Positions 45,231-57,456 of a stretch of DNA of 64,000 nt are shown here, piece by piece; position 1 is the first letter of the stretch; every line of letters starts with the position of its first letter. The DNA lies in the NCBI RefSeq assembly GCF_024749045.1, contig NZ_CP087184.1, forward strand, positions 1,798,001 to 1,862,000, given 5' to 3'. Source of the DNA: Pseudomonas sp. B21-028. Its GTDB lineage: Bacteria; Pseudomonadota; Gammaproteobacteria; Pseudomonadales; Pseudomonadaceae. Both the position numbers and the translations under genes were made by a program. The notes under the pieces were generated by a model. The model was not told where the DNA came from. It was given only the letters and a program-made list of their open reading frames with translations, and searched no databases.

Positions 45231-46562
45231 TTATTCGTCGTGACCGCTGATGCGGCGACCCCAGGCCTGGGCCGTGGCGGTCAGTTGCGGTTCATCCAGG
45301 CGGGTCAGCCGGCCGTCTTCAAGCAACGGCTTGCCGGCCACCCACAGGTGTTTCACGCAATCGCGGCCGGTGGCGTAGATCAGCTGCGACACCGGGTCGT
45401 AGATCGGTTGCTGGGCCAGTCCCGACAGGTCGAAGGCCACCAGGTCGGCGGCCTTGCCGACTTCCAGGGAGCCGACGGTGGCCTCGATGCCCAGCGCCCG
45501 GGCGCCATTGAGCGTGGCCATGCGCAGCGCCCGATGGGCATCCAGGGCTGTGGCCGAGCCGGCGACAGCCTTGGCCAACAGGGCGGCGGTGCGGGTTTCC
45601 CCCAGCAGGTCCAGGTCGTTGTTGCTCGCCGCGCCATCGGTGCCGACCGCTACATTGACGCCGGCCTGCCACAAGCGCTCCACCGGGCAGAAACCACTGG
45701 CCAGCTTCAGGTTCGATTCCGGGCAATGGATCACGCTGCAATTGCTTTCTACCAGCAAGGCCAGGTCTTCATCGCTGATCTGAGTCATGTGCACAGCCTG
45801 AAAACGCGGCCCCAGCAGGCCAAGCCGCCCCAGGCGAGCCATTGGCCGCTCAGCGGTGTTCTCCACAGCCTGCTGCACTTCGAAGGCGGTTTCGTGAACG
45901 TGCATATGAATGGCCGCGTCCAGCTCTTCGGCAATCACACGGATTTTCTCCAGGTTCTCATCGCCCACGGTGTAGGGCGCATGCGGGCCGAATGCGACTT
46001 TGATCCGCGGATGGTGCTTGAGGTCGCCGAATAATTCGATGCCCTGACGAATGGCGTCGTCGGCACTGGCGGCCCCGGGAATCGGGAAATCGAGGATCGG
46101 AATGGCGATTTGCGCGCGGATGCCGCTGTTATGGACGCGTTCGCTGGCAACCTTGGGGTAGAAATACATGTCAGAGAAACAGGTGATGCCGCCCTTGATC
46201 TGCTCGGCGATCGCCAGGTCGGTGCCGTCGCGCACGAAGTCCTCATCGACCCATTTGCCCTCGGCCGGCCAGATATGCTGTTCGAGCCAGGTCATCAGGG
46301 GCAGGTCGTCGGCCAGGCCGCGGAACAGCGTCATCGCCGCATGGCCGTGGGCGTTGATGAGGCCCGGGCTGAGCAGCATGCCCGGCAGCTCGCGAACCTG
46401 GGCAGCCTCACATTTCAGGGCTTCGGCCCGTGGGCCGATGAACACGATGCAACCGTCGCGGATACCCAGGCCATGATCCTTGAGTACCACACCGGCGGGT
46501 TCGACAGGCACCAACCAGGTCGGCAGCAATAGTAAGTCGAGCGCAACGGCAGGCTTGGGCAT
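45231..46562 (-). CDS. TRZ/ATZ-family amidohydrolase, probable 5'-methylthioadenosine deaminase
   Basis: A 443-residue metal-dependent hydrolase. The metal site is visible in [20 protein letters not shown] (HxH), [21 protein letters not shown] and [15 protein letters not shown]. Many are labelled N-ethylammeline chlorohydrolase, but the P. aeruginosa gene in this position (PA3170) was shown to deaminate 5'-methylthioadenosine to methylthioinosine. The deamination step would feed a phosphorylase and then MtnA, whose gene is divergently transcribed from here. First gene of the row leading to ubiG and mupP. Confidence 0.88.
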   Translation of the reverse strand: MPKPAVALDLLLLPTWLVPVEPAGVVLKDHGLGIRDGCIVFIGPRAEALKCEAAQVRELPGMLLSPGLINAHGHAAMTLFRGLADDLPLMTWLEQHIWPAEGKWVDEDFVRDGTDLAIAEQIKGGITCFSDMYFYPKVASERVHNSGIRAQIAIPILDFPIPGAASADDAIRQGIELFGDLKHHPRIKVAFGPHAPYTVGDENLEKIRVIAEELDAAIHMHVHETAFEVQQAVENTAERPMARLGRLGLLGPRFQAVHMTQISDEDLALLVESNCSVIHCPESNLKLASGFCPVERLWQAGVNVAVGTDGAASNNDLDLLGETRTAALLAKAVAGSATALDAHRALRMATLNGARALGIEATVGSLEVGKAADLVAFDLSGLAQQPIYDPVSQLIYATGRDCVKHLWVAGKPLLEDGRLTRLDEPQLTATAQAWGRRISGHDE

Positions 46563-46629
46563 CGTGGATCGGTTCCATGGGTTATAAAGGATGGCGAAGT
46601 ATACCCGAGCGTCATCACGCAGGGATCGC

Positions 46630-46635
46630 TATAAT
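46630..46635 (+). promoter_or_regulatory. Probable -10 box of mtnA
   Basis: A perfect TATAAT lies 33 bases before the mtnA ATG in the 105-base divergent region shared with the deaminase gene. The -35 region (about 46607-46612, GAGCGT) is poor, so activity may need an activator. Confidence 0.5.
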
Positions 46636-46667
46636 CGGCGGCTTTGTTCAAGAGTGCGGAGTGTAGG

Positions 46668-47744
46668 ATGCGCGATCAACTGTTGGCTGCGGAGAAGGTG
46701 AAGGCCATCGATTGGCGGGATGGCGCCCTGTACCTGCTGGATCAGCGTGTTTTGCCGTTCGAGGAAAACTGGATCGCCTACACCAGCGCGGCTGGCGTGG
46801 CCGAGGCGATTCGTACGATGGTGGTGCGCGGCGCGCCGGCCATCGGCATCAGCGCGGCTTATGGCGTAGTGCTGGCCGCCCGGGCGAGGGTGGCCGAGGG
46901 CGGGGACTGGGGAGCGGCGCTGGAAGCTGACTTCACGTTGCTGGCCGAGTCCCGGCCGACGGCGGTGAACCTGTTCTGGGCCCTCGACCGGATGCGTGAC
47001 CGCCTGGCGCGCTTGAAAGAGCATGCCGAGCCGCTGGCCGCCCTTGAGGCCGAAGCGATCGCCATTCACGAAAGTGACCGTGAAGCCAACCTGACCATGG
47101 CCCAACTTGGCGTCGACCTGATCCGCAAGCACCAGGGCAATGCCCAGGCCATCCTGACTCATTGCAACACCGGTGCCCTGGCCACCGGTGGCTTCGGCAC
47201 GGCCCTGGGGGTGATTCGCGGTGCATTCATCGAGGGGATGGTCGAGCGGGTCTACGCCGACGAAACCCGTCCATGGCTGCAGGGCTCGCGCCTCACCGCG
47301 TGGGAGTTGGCCAACGAGGGCATCCCGGTGACCCTCAACGCCGACTCCGCTGCCGCCCACATCATGAAGACCAAGGGCGTGACCTGGGTGATCGTCGGCG
47401 CCGACCGCATCACCGCCAACGGTGACGTGGCGAACAAGATCGGCACCTATCAACTGGCGGTTTGCGCGATGCACCACGGCGTGCGCTTCATGGTGGTGGC
47501 GCCGAGCTCGACGATCGACATGAGCCTGGCCAGCGGCGAGGACATCCCGATCGAAGAGCGCGACGGGCGCGAACTGCTGGAAGTCGGCGGCAAGCGGGTC
47601 GGCGCTGATGTGGAAGCGTTCAACCCGGTGTTCGACGTCACGCCGGCGGACCTGATCGATGCCATCGTCACCGAGAAGGGTATCGTCGAGCGTCCGGATA
47701 CCGCGAAGATGGCACAATTGATGTGTCGCAAGCGCCTGCATTGA
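46668..47744 (+). CDS. mtnA: S-methyl-5-thioribose-1-phosphate isomerase MtnA
   Basis: A 358-residue enzyme of the eIF2B-related isomerase family; it converts methylthioribose-1-phosphate to methylthioribulose-1-phosphate in methionine salvage. [15 protein letters not shown], the catalytic Cys in [18 protein letters not shown] and the Asp in [19 protein letters not shown] are intact. The ATG at 46668 has a GGAG site six bases upstream. No other mtn genes follow; in pseudomonads they are scattered. The 3' end is followed by a REPIN. Confidence 0.95.
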   Translation: MRDQLLAAEKVKAIDWRDGALYLLDQRVLPFEENWIAYTSAAGVAEAIRTMVVRGAPAIGISAAYGVVLAARARVAEGGDWGAALEADFTLLAESRPTAVNLFWALDRMRDRLARLKEHAEPLAALEAEAIAIHESDREANLTMAQLGVDLIRKHQGNAQAILTHCNTGALATGGFGTALGVIRGAFIEGMVERVYADETRPWLQGSRLTAWELANEGIPVTLNADSAAAHIMKTKGVTWVIVGADRITANGDVANKIGTYQLAVCAMHHGVRFMVVAPSSTIDMSLASGEDIPIEERDGRELLEVGGKRVGADVEAFNPVFDVTPADLIDAIVTEKGIVERPDTAKMAQLMCRKRLH

Positions 47745-47768
47745 GACAGTGTTTGTCTGGTGCATTGC

Positions 47769-47862
47769 CATCGCGAGCAGGCTCGCTCCCACAGGGAATT
47801 GTGGTGTGCCAGTAACCCTGGGCATACAAAGCACTCCCGTGGGAGCGAGCCTGCTCGCGATG
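47769..47862. repeat. REPIN, type A
   Basis: CATCGCGAGCAGGCTCGCTC on the left and GAGCGAGCCTGCTCGCGATG on the right, both followed by the TCCCAC/GTGGGA end, about 45 bases apart. It lies just after mtnA. Confidence 0.88.
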
Positions 47863-48190
47863 AGGCCCTTGAAACCTGCGAATCTTCTTGCATTTGAGTG
47901 CAATTTCTCCAGCCGCAGCGCTTCTAAGCCCCTCTCGTCCCATTTCAGCCTGTCACCGGTCAACTAACTATGCTCCATGCGCATCAGGGGGATAGGTGCG
48001 TGGCGGCTCTTGTGATAACATCCGGCGGTTTCCAGGGCCGCTTCACGAAGCGGTCTTTACTGCGCAGATCCATGGCATAACTCGTTGATTTGTCGTAAGT
48101 CGCTGCACGGCACTTGTCCTGTAGCGGCGAGCTTCGTTCGTCCCGTCTGGATGTGACGAGGTTTCACCAGAAAAAGGAATCAGGCTTCTC
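47863..48190 (+). promoter_or_regulatory. gyrA upstream region and leader
   Basis: This stretch has no gene. A possible -10 (within TGTGATAACAT, 48011-48021) is followed by a perfect 7-bp stem hairpin CCGCTTCACGAAGCGG (48038-48053) near the presumed transcript start. The AAAAAGGAATCAGG ribosome binding site lies before the gyrA ATG. The promoter placement is tentative; supercoiling-sensitive control is known for gyrA in general but not visible here. Confidence 0.4.
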
Positions 48191-50860
<2,670 letters not shown>

Positions 50861-50870
50861 GCGGACACGC

Positions 50871-50901
50871 AGGGGGCGGATGAAGATTCGCCCCCTTGTT
50901 G
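50871..50901 (+). terminator. Intrinsic terminator after gyrA
   Basis: The stem AGGGGGCG / CGCCCCCT with a nine-base loop is followed by TTGTTGTTTGT, ten bases after the gyrA stop. The T-tract is interrupted, so termination may be partial. Confidence 0.7.
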
Positions 50902-50945
50902 TTTGTCCCTTTTGAAAATTTGCGAGACTGTGCATGACAGCTCAA

Positions 50946-51051
50946 CTGTGGGAGCGAGCTGTGGGAGCAAGGCTTGCCCGCGATAGCGATTGATCAGTCG
51001 ACATTCATGTTGAATGCAAGTCTGTAATCGCGGGCAAGCCTTGCTCCCACA
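50946..51051. repeat. REPIN with a duplicated REP start
   Basis: A partial unit CTGTGGGAGCGAG (50946) is directly followed by a complete one, CTGTGGGAGCAAGGCTTGCC (50959), and the inverse arm GGCAAGCCTTGCTCCCACA ends at 51051. The core differs from the other type A copies (AAGGCTTGCCCGCGAT). It lies between gyrA and serC. Confidence 0.85.
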
Positions 51052-51109
51052 ATGGGCACCCGCTGATACCGTATTAATGTGTGACCACCAGATCAGAGCG
51101 AGATTGGAT

Positions 51110-52195
51110 GTGAGCAAGAGAGCCTATAACTTCTGTGCCGGCCCGGCGGCGCTTCCTGAAGCGGTCCTGAAGCGTGCCCAGGGTGAACTTCTCGACTGGC
51201 ATGGCAAGGGCCTGTCCGTCATGGAAATGAGCCATCGCAGCGATGAGTTCGTGTCCATTGCCACCAAGGCCGAACAGGACCTGCGCGATCTGCTGAACAT
51301 CCCGTCCAACTACAAGGTGTTGTTCCTGCAGGGCGGCGCGAGCCAGCAATTTGCCCAGATCCCGTTGAACCTGCTGCCGGAAAGCGGCAAGGCCGACTAC
51401 ATCGACACCGGTATCTGGTCGCAGAAAGCCATTGAAGAGGCCTCGCGTTATGGCCACGTCAACGTTGCCGCCACCGCCAAGCCCTACGACTATTTCGCCA
51501 TTCCCGGCCAGAACGAGTGGAACCTGTCCAAGGACGCGGCCTACGTTCATTACGCACCGAACGAAACCATCGGCGGCCTGGAATTCAACTGGATCCCGGA
51601 AACCGGCGACGTGCCCTTGGTGGCCGACATGTCTTCGGACATCCTTTCGCGCCCCGTGGATATCTCCCGTTTCGGCATGATCTACGCTGGCGCCCAGAAG
51701 AACATCGGCCCGAGCGGTATCCTGGTCAGCATCATTCGTGAAGACCTGCTTGGGCATGCCCGTTCCGTGTGCCCGACCATGCTCAACTACAAGGTCGCGG
51801 CCGACAACGGCTCGATGTACAACACGCCGCCGACCCTGGCCTGGTACCTGTCGGGCCTGGTATTCGAGTGGCTGAAAGAGCAGGGCGGTGTCGAAGCCAT
51901 CGGCAAGCTCAATGAAGTGAAGCAGCGCACGCTCTACGACTTCATCGATGCCAGCGGCCTCTACAGCAACCCGATCAACAAGACCGACCGCTCCTGGATG
52001 AACGTGCCGTTCCGGCTGGCCGACGACCGTCTCGACAAACCGTTCCTGGCGGGCGCCGACGAGCGCGGGCTGCTGAACCTCAAGGGCCATCGCTCGGTCG
52101 GTGGCATGCGCGCCTCCATCTACAACGCCGTGGACATCAATGCGGTCAACGCACTGATCGCCTACATGGCAGAGTTCGAGAAGGAACACGGCTGA
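51110..52195 (+). CDS. serC: Phosphoserine aminotransferase SerC
   Basis: A 361-residue PLP enzyme making 3-phosphoserine from 3-phosphohydroxypyruvate; it also serves pyridoxine synthesis. SKRAYNFCAGPAALP is the family N-terminus, IYAGAQKNIGPSG holds the PLP-binding Lys, and KGHRSVGGMRASIYNA is the C-terminal signature. The start is a GTG at 51110; the ATG two bases before is out of frame. The TGA overlaps the pheA ATG by one base. Confidence 0.95.
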   Translation: MSKRAYNFCAGPAALPEAVLKRAQGELLDWHGKGLSVMEMSHRSDEFVSIATKAEQDLRDLLNIPSNYKVLFLQGGASQQFAQIPLNLLPESGKADYIDTGIWSQKAIEEASRYGHVNVAATAKPYDYFAIPGQNEWNLSKDAAYVHYAPNETIGGLEFNWIPETGDVPLVADMSSDILSRPVDISRFGMIYAGAQKNIGPSGILVSIIREDLLGHARSVCPTMLNYKVAADNGSMYNTPPTLAWYLSGLVFEWLKEQGGVEAIGKLNEVKQRTLYDFIDASGLYSNPINKTDRSWMNVPFRLADDRLDKPFLAGADERGLLNLKGHRSVGGMRASIYNAVDINAVNALIAYMAEFEKEHG

Positions 52196-53289
52196 TGTCA
52201 GAGCAAGAACTCAAGGCGCTGCGCCTGCGCATCGATGCCCTGGACGAAAAAGTCCTGGAGCTGATCAGCGAGCGCGCGCGCTGCGCCCAGGAAGTCGCTC
52301 GGGTGAAAATGGCCTCCCTTGCCGAGGGTGAAGTGCCGGTGTTCTATCGCCCCGAGCGTGAAGCTCAGGTGCTCAAGCGGGTCATGGAGCGCAACAAGGG
52401 CCCGCTGAGCAACGAAGAAATGGCGCGGCTGTTCCGCGAAGTCATGTCGTCGTGCCTGGCTCTCGAGCAACCGTTGAAAGTGGCGTACCTGGGCCCTGAG
52501 GGGACCTTCACCCAGGCCGCCGCCATGAAGCACTTCGGCCATGCTGTGATCAGCAAGCCGATGGCGGCCATCGACGAGGTCTTCCGCGAAGTCGCGGCCG
52601 GCGCGGTGAATTTTGGCGTGGTGCCGGTGGAAAACTCCACCGAAGGCGCGGTCAACCACACGCTGGACAGCTTCCTCGAGCATGACATGGTGATCTGTGG
52701 CGAAGTCGAGCTGCGCATCCACCATCACCTGCTGGTGGGCGAGAACACCAAGACCGACAGCATCAGCCGGATCTATTCCCACGCCCAATCCCTGGCCCAG
52801 TGCCGCAAGTGGCTGGACGCCCATTATCCAAATGTCGAGCGCGTGGCGGTATCGAGCAACGCCGAGGCGGCCAAGCGGGTCAAGGGGGAGTGGAACTCGG
52901 CGGCGATCGCCGGCGACATGGCGGCCGGCCTCTACGGGCTGACCCGCCTGGCTGAGAAAATCGAGGATCGTCCGGACAACTCCACGCGATTCCTGATGAT
53001 CGGTAACCAGGAAGTGCCACCGACCGGTGACGACAAGACCTCAATCATCGTTTCCATGAGCAACAAACCCGGTGCGCTCCATGAACTGCTGGTGCCGTTC
53101 CACGACAATGGCATCGATCTGACCCGGATCGAGACTCGTCCGTCGCGCAGCGGTAAATGGACCTACGTATTCTTCATCGACTTCGTCGGCCACCACCGCG
53201 ATCCGCTGGTAAAAGGTGTGCTGGAGAAAATCAGTCAGGAAGCAGTGGCACTCAAGGTGCTGGGTTCCTACCCCAAGGCAGTTCTTTAA
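52195..53289 (+). CDS. pheA: Bifunctional chorismate mutase/prephenate dehydratase (P-protein)
   Basis: A 364-residue enzyme for phenylalanine synthesis. The AroQ-type mutase domain (about 1-90, LRLRIDALDEKVLELISERA) is followed by the dehydratase domain (about 95-275) with YLGPEGTFTQAAAMKHFG and the Thr-containing DNSTRFLMIG. The ACT regulatory domain (about 285-360) has NKPGALHELLVPF and ETRPSRSGKWTYVFFID, the feedback-inhibition site. It is coupled to serC by an overlapping TGATG; hisC follows after 13 bases. Confidence 0.95.
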   Translation: MSEQELKALRLRIDALDEKVLELISERARCAQEVARVKMASLAEGEVPVFYRPEREAQVLKRVMERNKGPLSNEEMARLFREVMSSCLALEQPLKVAYLGPEGTFTQAAAMKHFGHAVISKPMAAIDEVFREVAAGAVNFGVVPVENSTEGAVNHTLDSFLEHDMVICGEVELRIHHHLLVGENTKTDSISRIYSHAQSLAQCRKWLDAHYPNVERVAVSSNAEAAKRVKGEWNSAAIAGDMAAGLYGLTRLAEKIEDRPDNSTRFLMIGNQEVPPTGDDKTSIIVSMSNKPGALHELLVPFHDNGIDLTRIETRPSRSGKWTYVFFIDFVGHHRDPLVKGVLEKISQEAVALKVLGSYPKAVL

Positions 53290-53302
53290 GGGCGGATAGC
53301 AA

Positions 53303-54415
53303 ATGAGTGGCAACTTCCTCGCCCTGGCACAGCCAGGCGTGCAACAACTTTCGCCTTACGTTCCGGGCAAGCCCGTGGACGAACTGGCTCGCGAGCTGGA
53401 TCTGGATCCGGCCAGCATCGTCAAACTGGCAAGCAACGAGAACCCGCTGGGTGCCGGTCCCAAGGCGCTGGCGGCGATCCGTGACGAACTGGCCGAGCTG
53501 ACCCGTTATCCCGATGGCAATGGCTTTGCCTTGAAAAGCCTGCTGGCCGAGCGCTGTGGTGTCGAGCTGAACCAGGTGACCCTGGGCAACGGCTCCAACG
53601 ACATTCTCGAACTGGTGGCACGTGCTTACCTGGCGCCGGGCCTCAATGCGGTATTCAGCGAGCATGCGTTTGCGGTCTATCCGATCGCCACCCAGGCGGT
53701 CGGTGCCGACGCCCACGTGGTTCCGGCCAAGGACTGGGGGCACGATCTGCCGGCCATGCTGGCGGCCATCGATGCCAATACCCGGGTGGTGTTCATCGCC
53801 AACCCGAACAACCCGACCGGTACCTGGTTCGATGCCCAGGCCCTGGACGACTTCCTGCAGGACGTCCCGGAGCACGTGCTGGTGGTGCTGGACGAGGCGT
53901 ACATCGAATATGCCGAAGGCAGCGACCTGCCCGATGGCCTGGACTTCCTCGCGGCGTATCCGAATCTGCTGGTTTCGCGCACGTTTTCCAAGGCCTATGG
54001 CCTGGCATCGCTGCGGGTCGGCTACGGCCTGTCTACCGCCGTGGTGGCCGATGTGCTGAACCGCGTGCGCCAGCCGTTCAACGTCAACAGCTTTGCCCTG
54101 GCCGCTGCCTGCGCTGCGCTCCAGGATGAAGAGTACCTGGCGCAGAGCCGTCGCCTGAACGAGGCTGGCATGCAGCAGCTGGAGGCCGGCTTCCGTGAGC
54201 TGGGCCTGGGCTGGATTCCGTCGAAAGGCAACTTCATCTGCGTCGACCTGGGTCGTGTTGCTGCGCCTGTATTCCAGGGCTTGTTGCGTGAAGGCGTGAT
54301 CGTGCGTCCGGTGGCCAATTACGGCATGCCGAACCATCTGCGCGTCACCGTCGGCCTGCAAGCGGAAAACAGCCGTTTCCTCGAGGCGTTGAGCAAGGTC
54401 CTGGCTCGTGGTTGA
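53303..54415 (+). CDS. hisC: Histidinol-phosphate aminotransferase HisC
   Basis: A 370-residue fold-type I PLP aminotransferase. KLASNENPLGAGPKAL, FIANPNNPTGTWF, VVLDEAYIEYAE and the PLP Lys in SRTFSKAYGLASLRVGYG identify HisC. In the aromatic gene context it may also act on aromatic or imidazole-acetol substrates; P. aeruginosa calls the gene here hisC2. The stop overlaps the tyrA-aroA GTG start by eight bases. Confidence 0.94.
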   Translation: MSGNFLALAQPGVQQLSPYVPGKPVDELARELDLDPASIVKLASNENPLGAGPKALAAIRDELAELTRYPDGNGFALKSLLAERCGVELNQVTLGNGSNDILELVARAYLAPGLNAVFSEHAFAVYPIATQAVGADAHVVPAKDWGHDLPAMLAAIDANTRVVFIANPNNPTGTWFDAQALDDFLQDVPEHVLVVLDEAYIEYAEGSDLPDGLDFLAAYPNLLVSRTFSKAYGLASLRVGYGLSTAVVADVLNRVRQPFNVNSFALAAACAALQDEEYLAQSRRLNEAGMQQLEAGFRELGLGWIPSKGNFICVDLGRVAAPVFQGLLREGVIVRPVANYGMPNHLRVTVGLQAENSRFLEALSKVLARG

Positions 54416-56651
54416 TGTCACTTCACTGCAACCTGCTGCACCTATGATCGGTCGCCTGGTGGTGGTCGGTCTGGGACTGATCGGTGGTTCGTTCGCCAAG
54501 GGCTTGCGCGAAAGCGGCCTGTGCCGCGAGGTGGTCGGCGTCGACCTGGATCCGCAGTCGCGCAAGCTGGCGGTGGAGCTGGGCGTGGTGGACCGCTGCG
54601 AAGATGACTTGGCGGCTGCGTGCCAGGGCGCTGACGTGATTCAGTTGGCAGTGCCGATCCTGGCCATGGAAAAACTCCTGGCGCGGCTGGCGACCATGGA
54701 CCTGGGGCAGGCGATCCTGACCGATGTCGGCAGTGCCAAGGGCAACGTCGTGCGCGCGGCCACCGAAGCCTTTGGCGGGATGCCGGCGCGCTTCGTGCCG
54801 GGTCATCCGATTGCCGGTTCCGAGCAGAGCGGTGTGGAAGCTTCCAACGCCGGGCTGTTTCGCCGTCACAAGGTCATATTGACGCCGCTGGAGCAGACCG
54901 ATCCGGCTGCGCTGGCGATGGTGGACCGCTTGTGGCGCGAGTTGGGTGCCGATGTCGAGCACATGCAGGTCGGGCGTCACGACGAAGTCCTGGCCGCCAC
55001 CAGTCATTTGCCGCACCTGTTGGCGTTCGGTCTGGTGGATTCATTGGCCAAACGCAATGAAAATCTTGAGATCTTCCGTTACGCTGCCGGCGGTTTCCGC
55101 GATTTCACGAGAATCGCCGGTAGTGACCCGGTCATGTGGCACGACATCTTCCTCGCCAACCGCGAAGCTGTCCTGCGCACACTCGATACATTTCGCAGCG
55201 ACCTCGACGCTTTGCGCGACGCGGTCGATGCAGGGGACGGGCACCAATTGCTGGGCGTTTTCACACGCGCCAGGGTGGCCCGCGAGCATTTCAGTAAAAT
55301 CCTGGCCCGTCGGGCCTATGTGGACGCTATGAATTCCAACGATCTGATTTTCCTGGCACAACCTGGTGGCTCCCTGAGCGGGCGTATTCGTGTACCGGGC
55401 GATAAATCGATTTCCCACCGCTCGATCATGCTCGGCTCCCTGGCCGAAGGCGTGACCGAGGTGGAAGGCTTCCTCGAGGGCGAAGACGCCCTGGCGACGC
55501 TGCAAGCGTTCCGCGACATGGGGGTGGTCATCGAAGGGCCGCACCACGGCCGCGTGACGATCCACGGTGTCGGCTTGCATGGTCTCAAGCCTGCGCCGGG
55601 CCCGATCTACCTGGGTAACTCCGGCACTTCGATGCGCCTGTTGTCCGGTCTGCTGGCCGCGCAGGAGTTCGACAGCACCCTGACCGGCGACGCGTCGCTG
55701 TCCAAACGGCCAATGAACCGCGTGGCCAACCCGCTGCGGGAAATGGGCGCGGTCATCGAGACGGCCGCCGAAGGTCGTCCGCCGATGGTCATCCGTGGTG
55801 GCAACAAGCTCAAGGGCCTGACCTACACCATGCCGATGGCCAGCGCCCAGGTAAAATCCTGCCTGCTGTTGGCCGGTCTCTATGCCGAAGGCAAGACCAC
55901 CGTCACCGAGCCGGCGCCGACCCGCGATCACACGGAGCGCATGCTGCGCGGCTTCGGTTATCCGGTCACGGTCAACGGGGCTACCGCGTCCGTTGAGTCG
56001 GGCAGCAAGTTGACCGCGACCCACATCGAAGTGCCGGGCGATATCTCTTCGTCGGCGTTCTTCCTGGTGGCCGCATCCATCGCCGAAGGCTCCGAGCTGG
56101 TGCTCGAGCACGTCGGCATCAACCCGACCCGTACGGGCGTGATCGATATCCTGCGCCTGATGGGCGCCGACATCACCCTGGAGAACCAGCGTGAAGTGGG
56201 CGGCGAGCCGGTGGCGGACCTTCGCGTCAGAGCGGCTAAACTCAAGGGTATCGAGATTCCCGAGGCGCTGGTTCCCCTGGCGATCGACGAGTTCCCGGTG
56301 CTGTTCGTGGCTGCCGCCTGTGCAGAAGGACGGACGGTGCTGACCGGCGCCGAAGAGCTGCGGGTCAAGGAGTCGGACCGTATCCAGGTGATGGCGGATG
56401 GCTTGCTGGCGCTGGGCGTCAAATGCGAGCCGACGCCGGACGGCATCATCATCGACGGCGGCCAGATCGGCGGCGGCGAAGTTCATGGTCACGGTGACCA
56501 TCGCATCGCCATGGCCTTCAGTGTTGCCTCCCTGCGGGCGAACGCGCCGATTCGCATCCATGACTGCGCCAACGTCGCGACATCGTTCCCGAACTTCCTG
56601 GCGCTGTGCGAGCAGGTCGGCATTCGAGTGGCAAAAGAGGCACAGTCGTGA
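54408..56651 (+). CDS. tyrA-aroA: Fused prephenate dehydrogenase and EPSP synthase (TyrA-AroA)
   Basis: A 747-residue fusion. Residues 1-300: NAD-dependent prephenate/cyclohexadienyl dehydrogenase ([53 protein letters not shown]). From Met308: 3-phosphoshikimate 1-carboxyvinyltransferase ([59 protein letters not shown]). It joins a shikimate step with a tyrosine-branch step in one protein. The start is GTG 54408, overlapping hisC. The frame is intact, while the PAO1 counterpart is, as I recall, annotated with a frameshift. Confidence 0.95.
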   Translation: MVDVTSLQPAAPMIGRLVVVGLGLIGGSFAKGLRESGLCREVVGVDLDPQSRKLAVELGVVDRCEDDLAAACQGADVIQLAVPILAMEKLLARLATMDLGQAILTDVGSAKGNVVRAATEAFGGMPARFVPGHPIAGSEQSGVEASNAGLFRRHKVILTPLEQTDPAALAMVDRLWRELGADVEHMQVGRHDEVLAATSHLPHLLAFGLVDSLAKRNENLEIFRYAAGGFRDFTRIAGSDPVMWHDIFLANREAVLRTLDTFRSDLDALRDAVDAGDGHQLLGVFTRARVAREHFSKILARRAYVDAMNSNDLIFLAQPGGSLSGRIRVPGDKSISHRSIMLGSLAEGVTEVEGFLEGEDALATLQAFRDMGVVIEGPHHGRVTIHGVGLHGLKPAPGPIYLGNSGTSMRLLSGLLAAQEFDSTLTGDASLSKRPMNRVANPLREMGAVIETAAEGRPPMVIRGGNKLKGLTYTMPMASAQVKSCLLLAGLYAEGKTTVTEPAPTRDHTERMLRGFGYPVTVNGATASVESGSKLTATHIEVPGDISSSAFFLVAASIAEGSELVLEHVGINPTRTGVIDILRLMGADITLENQREVGGEPVADLRVRAAKLKGIEIPEALVPLAIDEFPVLFVAAACAEGRTVLTGAEELRVKESDRIQVMADGLLALGVKCEPTPDGIIIDGGQIGGGEVHGHGDHRIAMAFSVASLRANAPIRIHDCANVATSFPNFLALCEQVGIRVAKEAQS

Positions 56652-57337
56652 ACATCAAGGCACCGGTCATCACCATCGATGGCCCGAGCGGCTCGGGCAA
56701 GGGCACCGTCGCCGGGATCCTCGCCAGGCAACTGGGCTGGAACCTGCTCGATTCGGGGGCCCTGTATCGCCTGCTGGCATTTGCGGCCAGCAACCATGGC
56801 GTGGACCTGACCAACGAAGAGTTGCTCAAGGCCCTGGCTGCGCACCTGGATGTGCAGTTCATTGCGGCGACCGACGGTCAATTGCAGCGAATCGTCCTGG
56901 AAGGCGACGAAGTCAGTGACGTCATCCGCACTGAAACCGTTGGTGCCGGGGCGTCCCAGGTCGCCGCGCTGCCGGCGGTGCGCGAAGCGTTGCTACAGCG
57001 CCAGCGCGCATTCCAGGAGCCGCCGGGGCTGGTGGCCGATGGTCGCGACATGGGCACGGTTGTCTTTCCGGACGCACCATTGAAGATTTTCCTCACCGCC
57101 AGCGCGGAGGAGAGGGCTCGTCGCCGATATTTGCAGTTGAAGGGCAAAGGCGAGGATGTTAGTCTGTCGAGTCTGCTAGATGAGATCCGTGCACGTGATG
57201 AACGTGACACCCAGCGCGCAGTAGCCCCGCTCAAGCCGGCGGCTGACGCGATACAGCTGGATTCCACGGAGTTGTCCATCGATCAGGTGTTGCAACGCAT
57301 CATGAGCGAGATCGCCATTCGCGATATCGCCGGGTGA
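56648..57337 (+). CDS. cmk: Cytidylate kinase
   Basis: A 229-residue (d)CMP kinase. [20 protein letters not shown] is the P-loop, [14 protein letters not shown] and [20 protein letters not shown] are substrate/lid elements, and the C-terminal helices include [14 protein letters not shown]. It phosphorylates CMP and dCMP with ATP. The start is a GTG overlapping the tyrA-aroA stop. It precedes rpsA, a conserved order in gammaproteobacteria. Confidence 0.95.
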   Translation: MNIKAPVITIDGPSGSGKGTVAGILARQLGWNLLDSGALYRLLAFAASNHGVDLTNEELLKALAAHLDVQFIAATDGQLQRIVLEGDEVSDVIRTETVGAGASQVAALPAVREALLQRQRAFQEPPGLVADGRDMGTVVFPDAPLKIFLTASAEERARRRYLQLKGKGEDVSLSSLLDEIRARDERDTQRAVAPLKPAADAIQLDSTELSIDQVLQRIMSEIAIRDIAG

Positions 57338-57340
57338 CAG

Positions 57341-57438
57341 GAAGCTCCGCAGGGGACCAGTCATAGTCCTGCGGTGCTTCTTCTATATGAAACTAACCCA
57401 CATCGTCTGGGGTGTGGAGGCGGGCGTATTCTTCGCCC
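57341..57438 (+). promoter_or_regulatory. rpsA leader with three consecutive hairpins
   Basis: In the 119-base gap before rpsA there are three stem-loops: GAAGCTCCGCAGG / CCTGCGGTGCTTC (57341-57380, one mismatch), CCACA / TGTGG (57398-57417) and GGGCG / CGCCC (57422-57438). A short AGGA site at 57447-57450 and an AU-rich stretch lead to the ATG. The E. coli rpsA leader has a comparable set of three hairpins through which S1 controls its own translation. Confidence 0.6.
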
Positions 57439-57456
57439 TAATCAACAGGAATTAAA

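Noticed and set aside
55329..56651. Glyphosate-tolerant type AroA domain
   Set aside because: The GNSGTSMRL segment alone does not decide the class; structure-based residues could not be compared without alignment.
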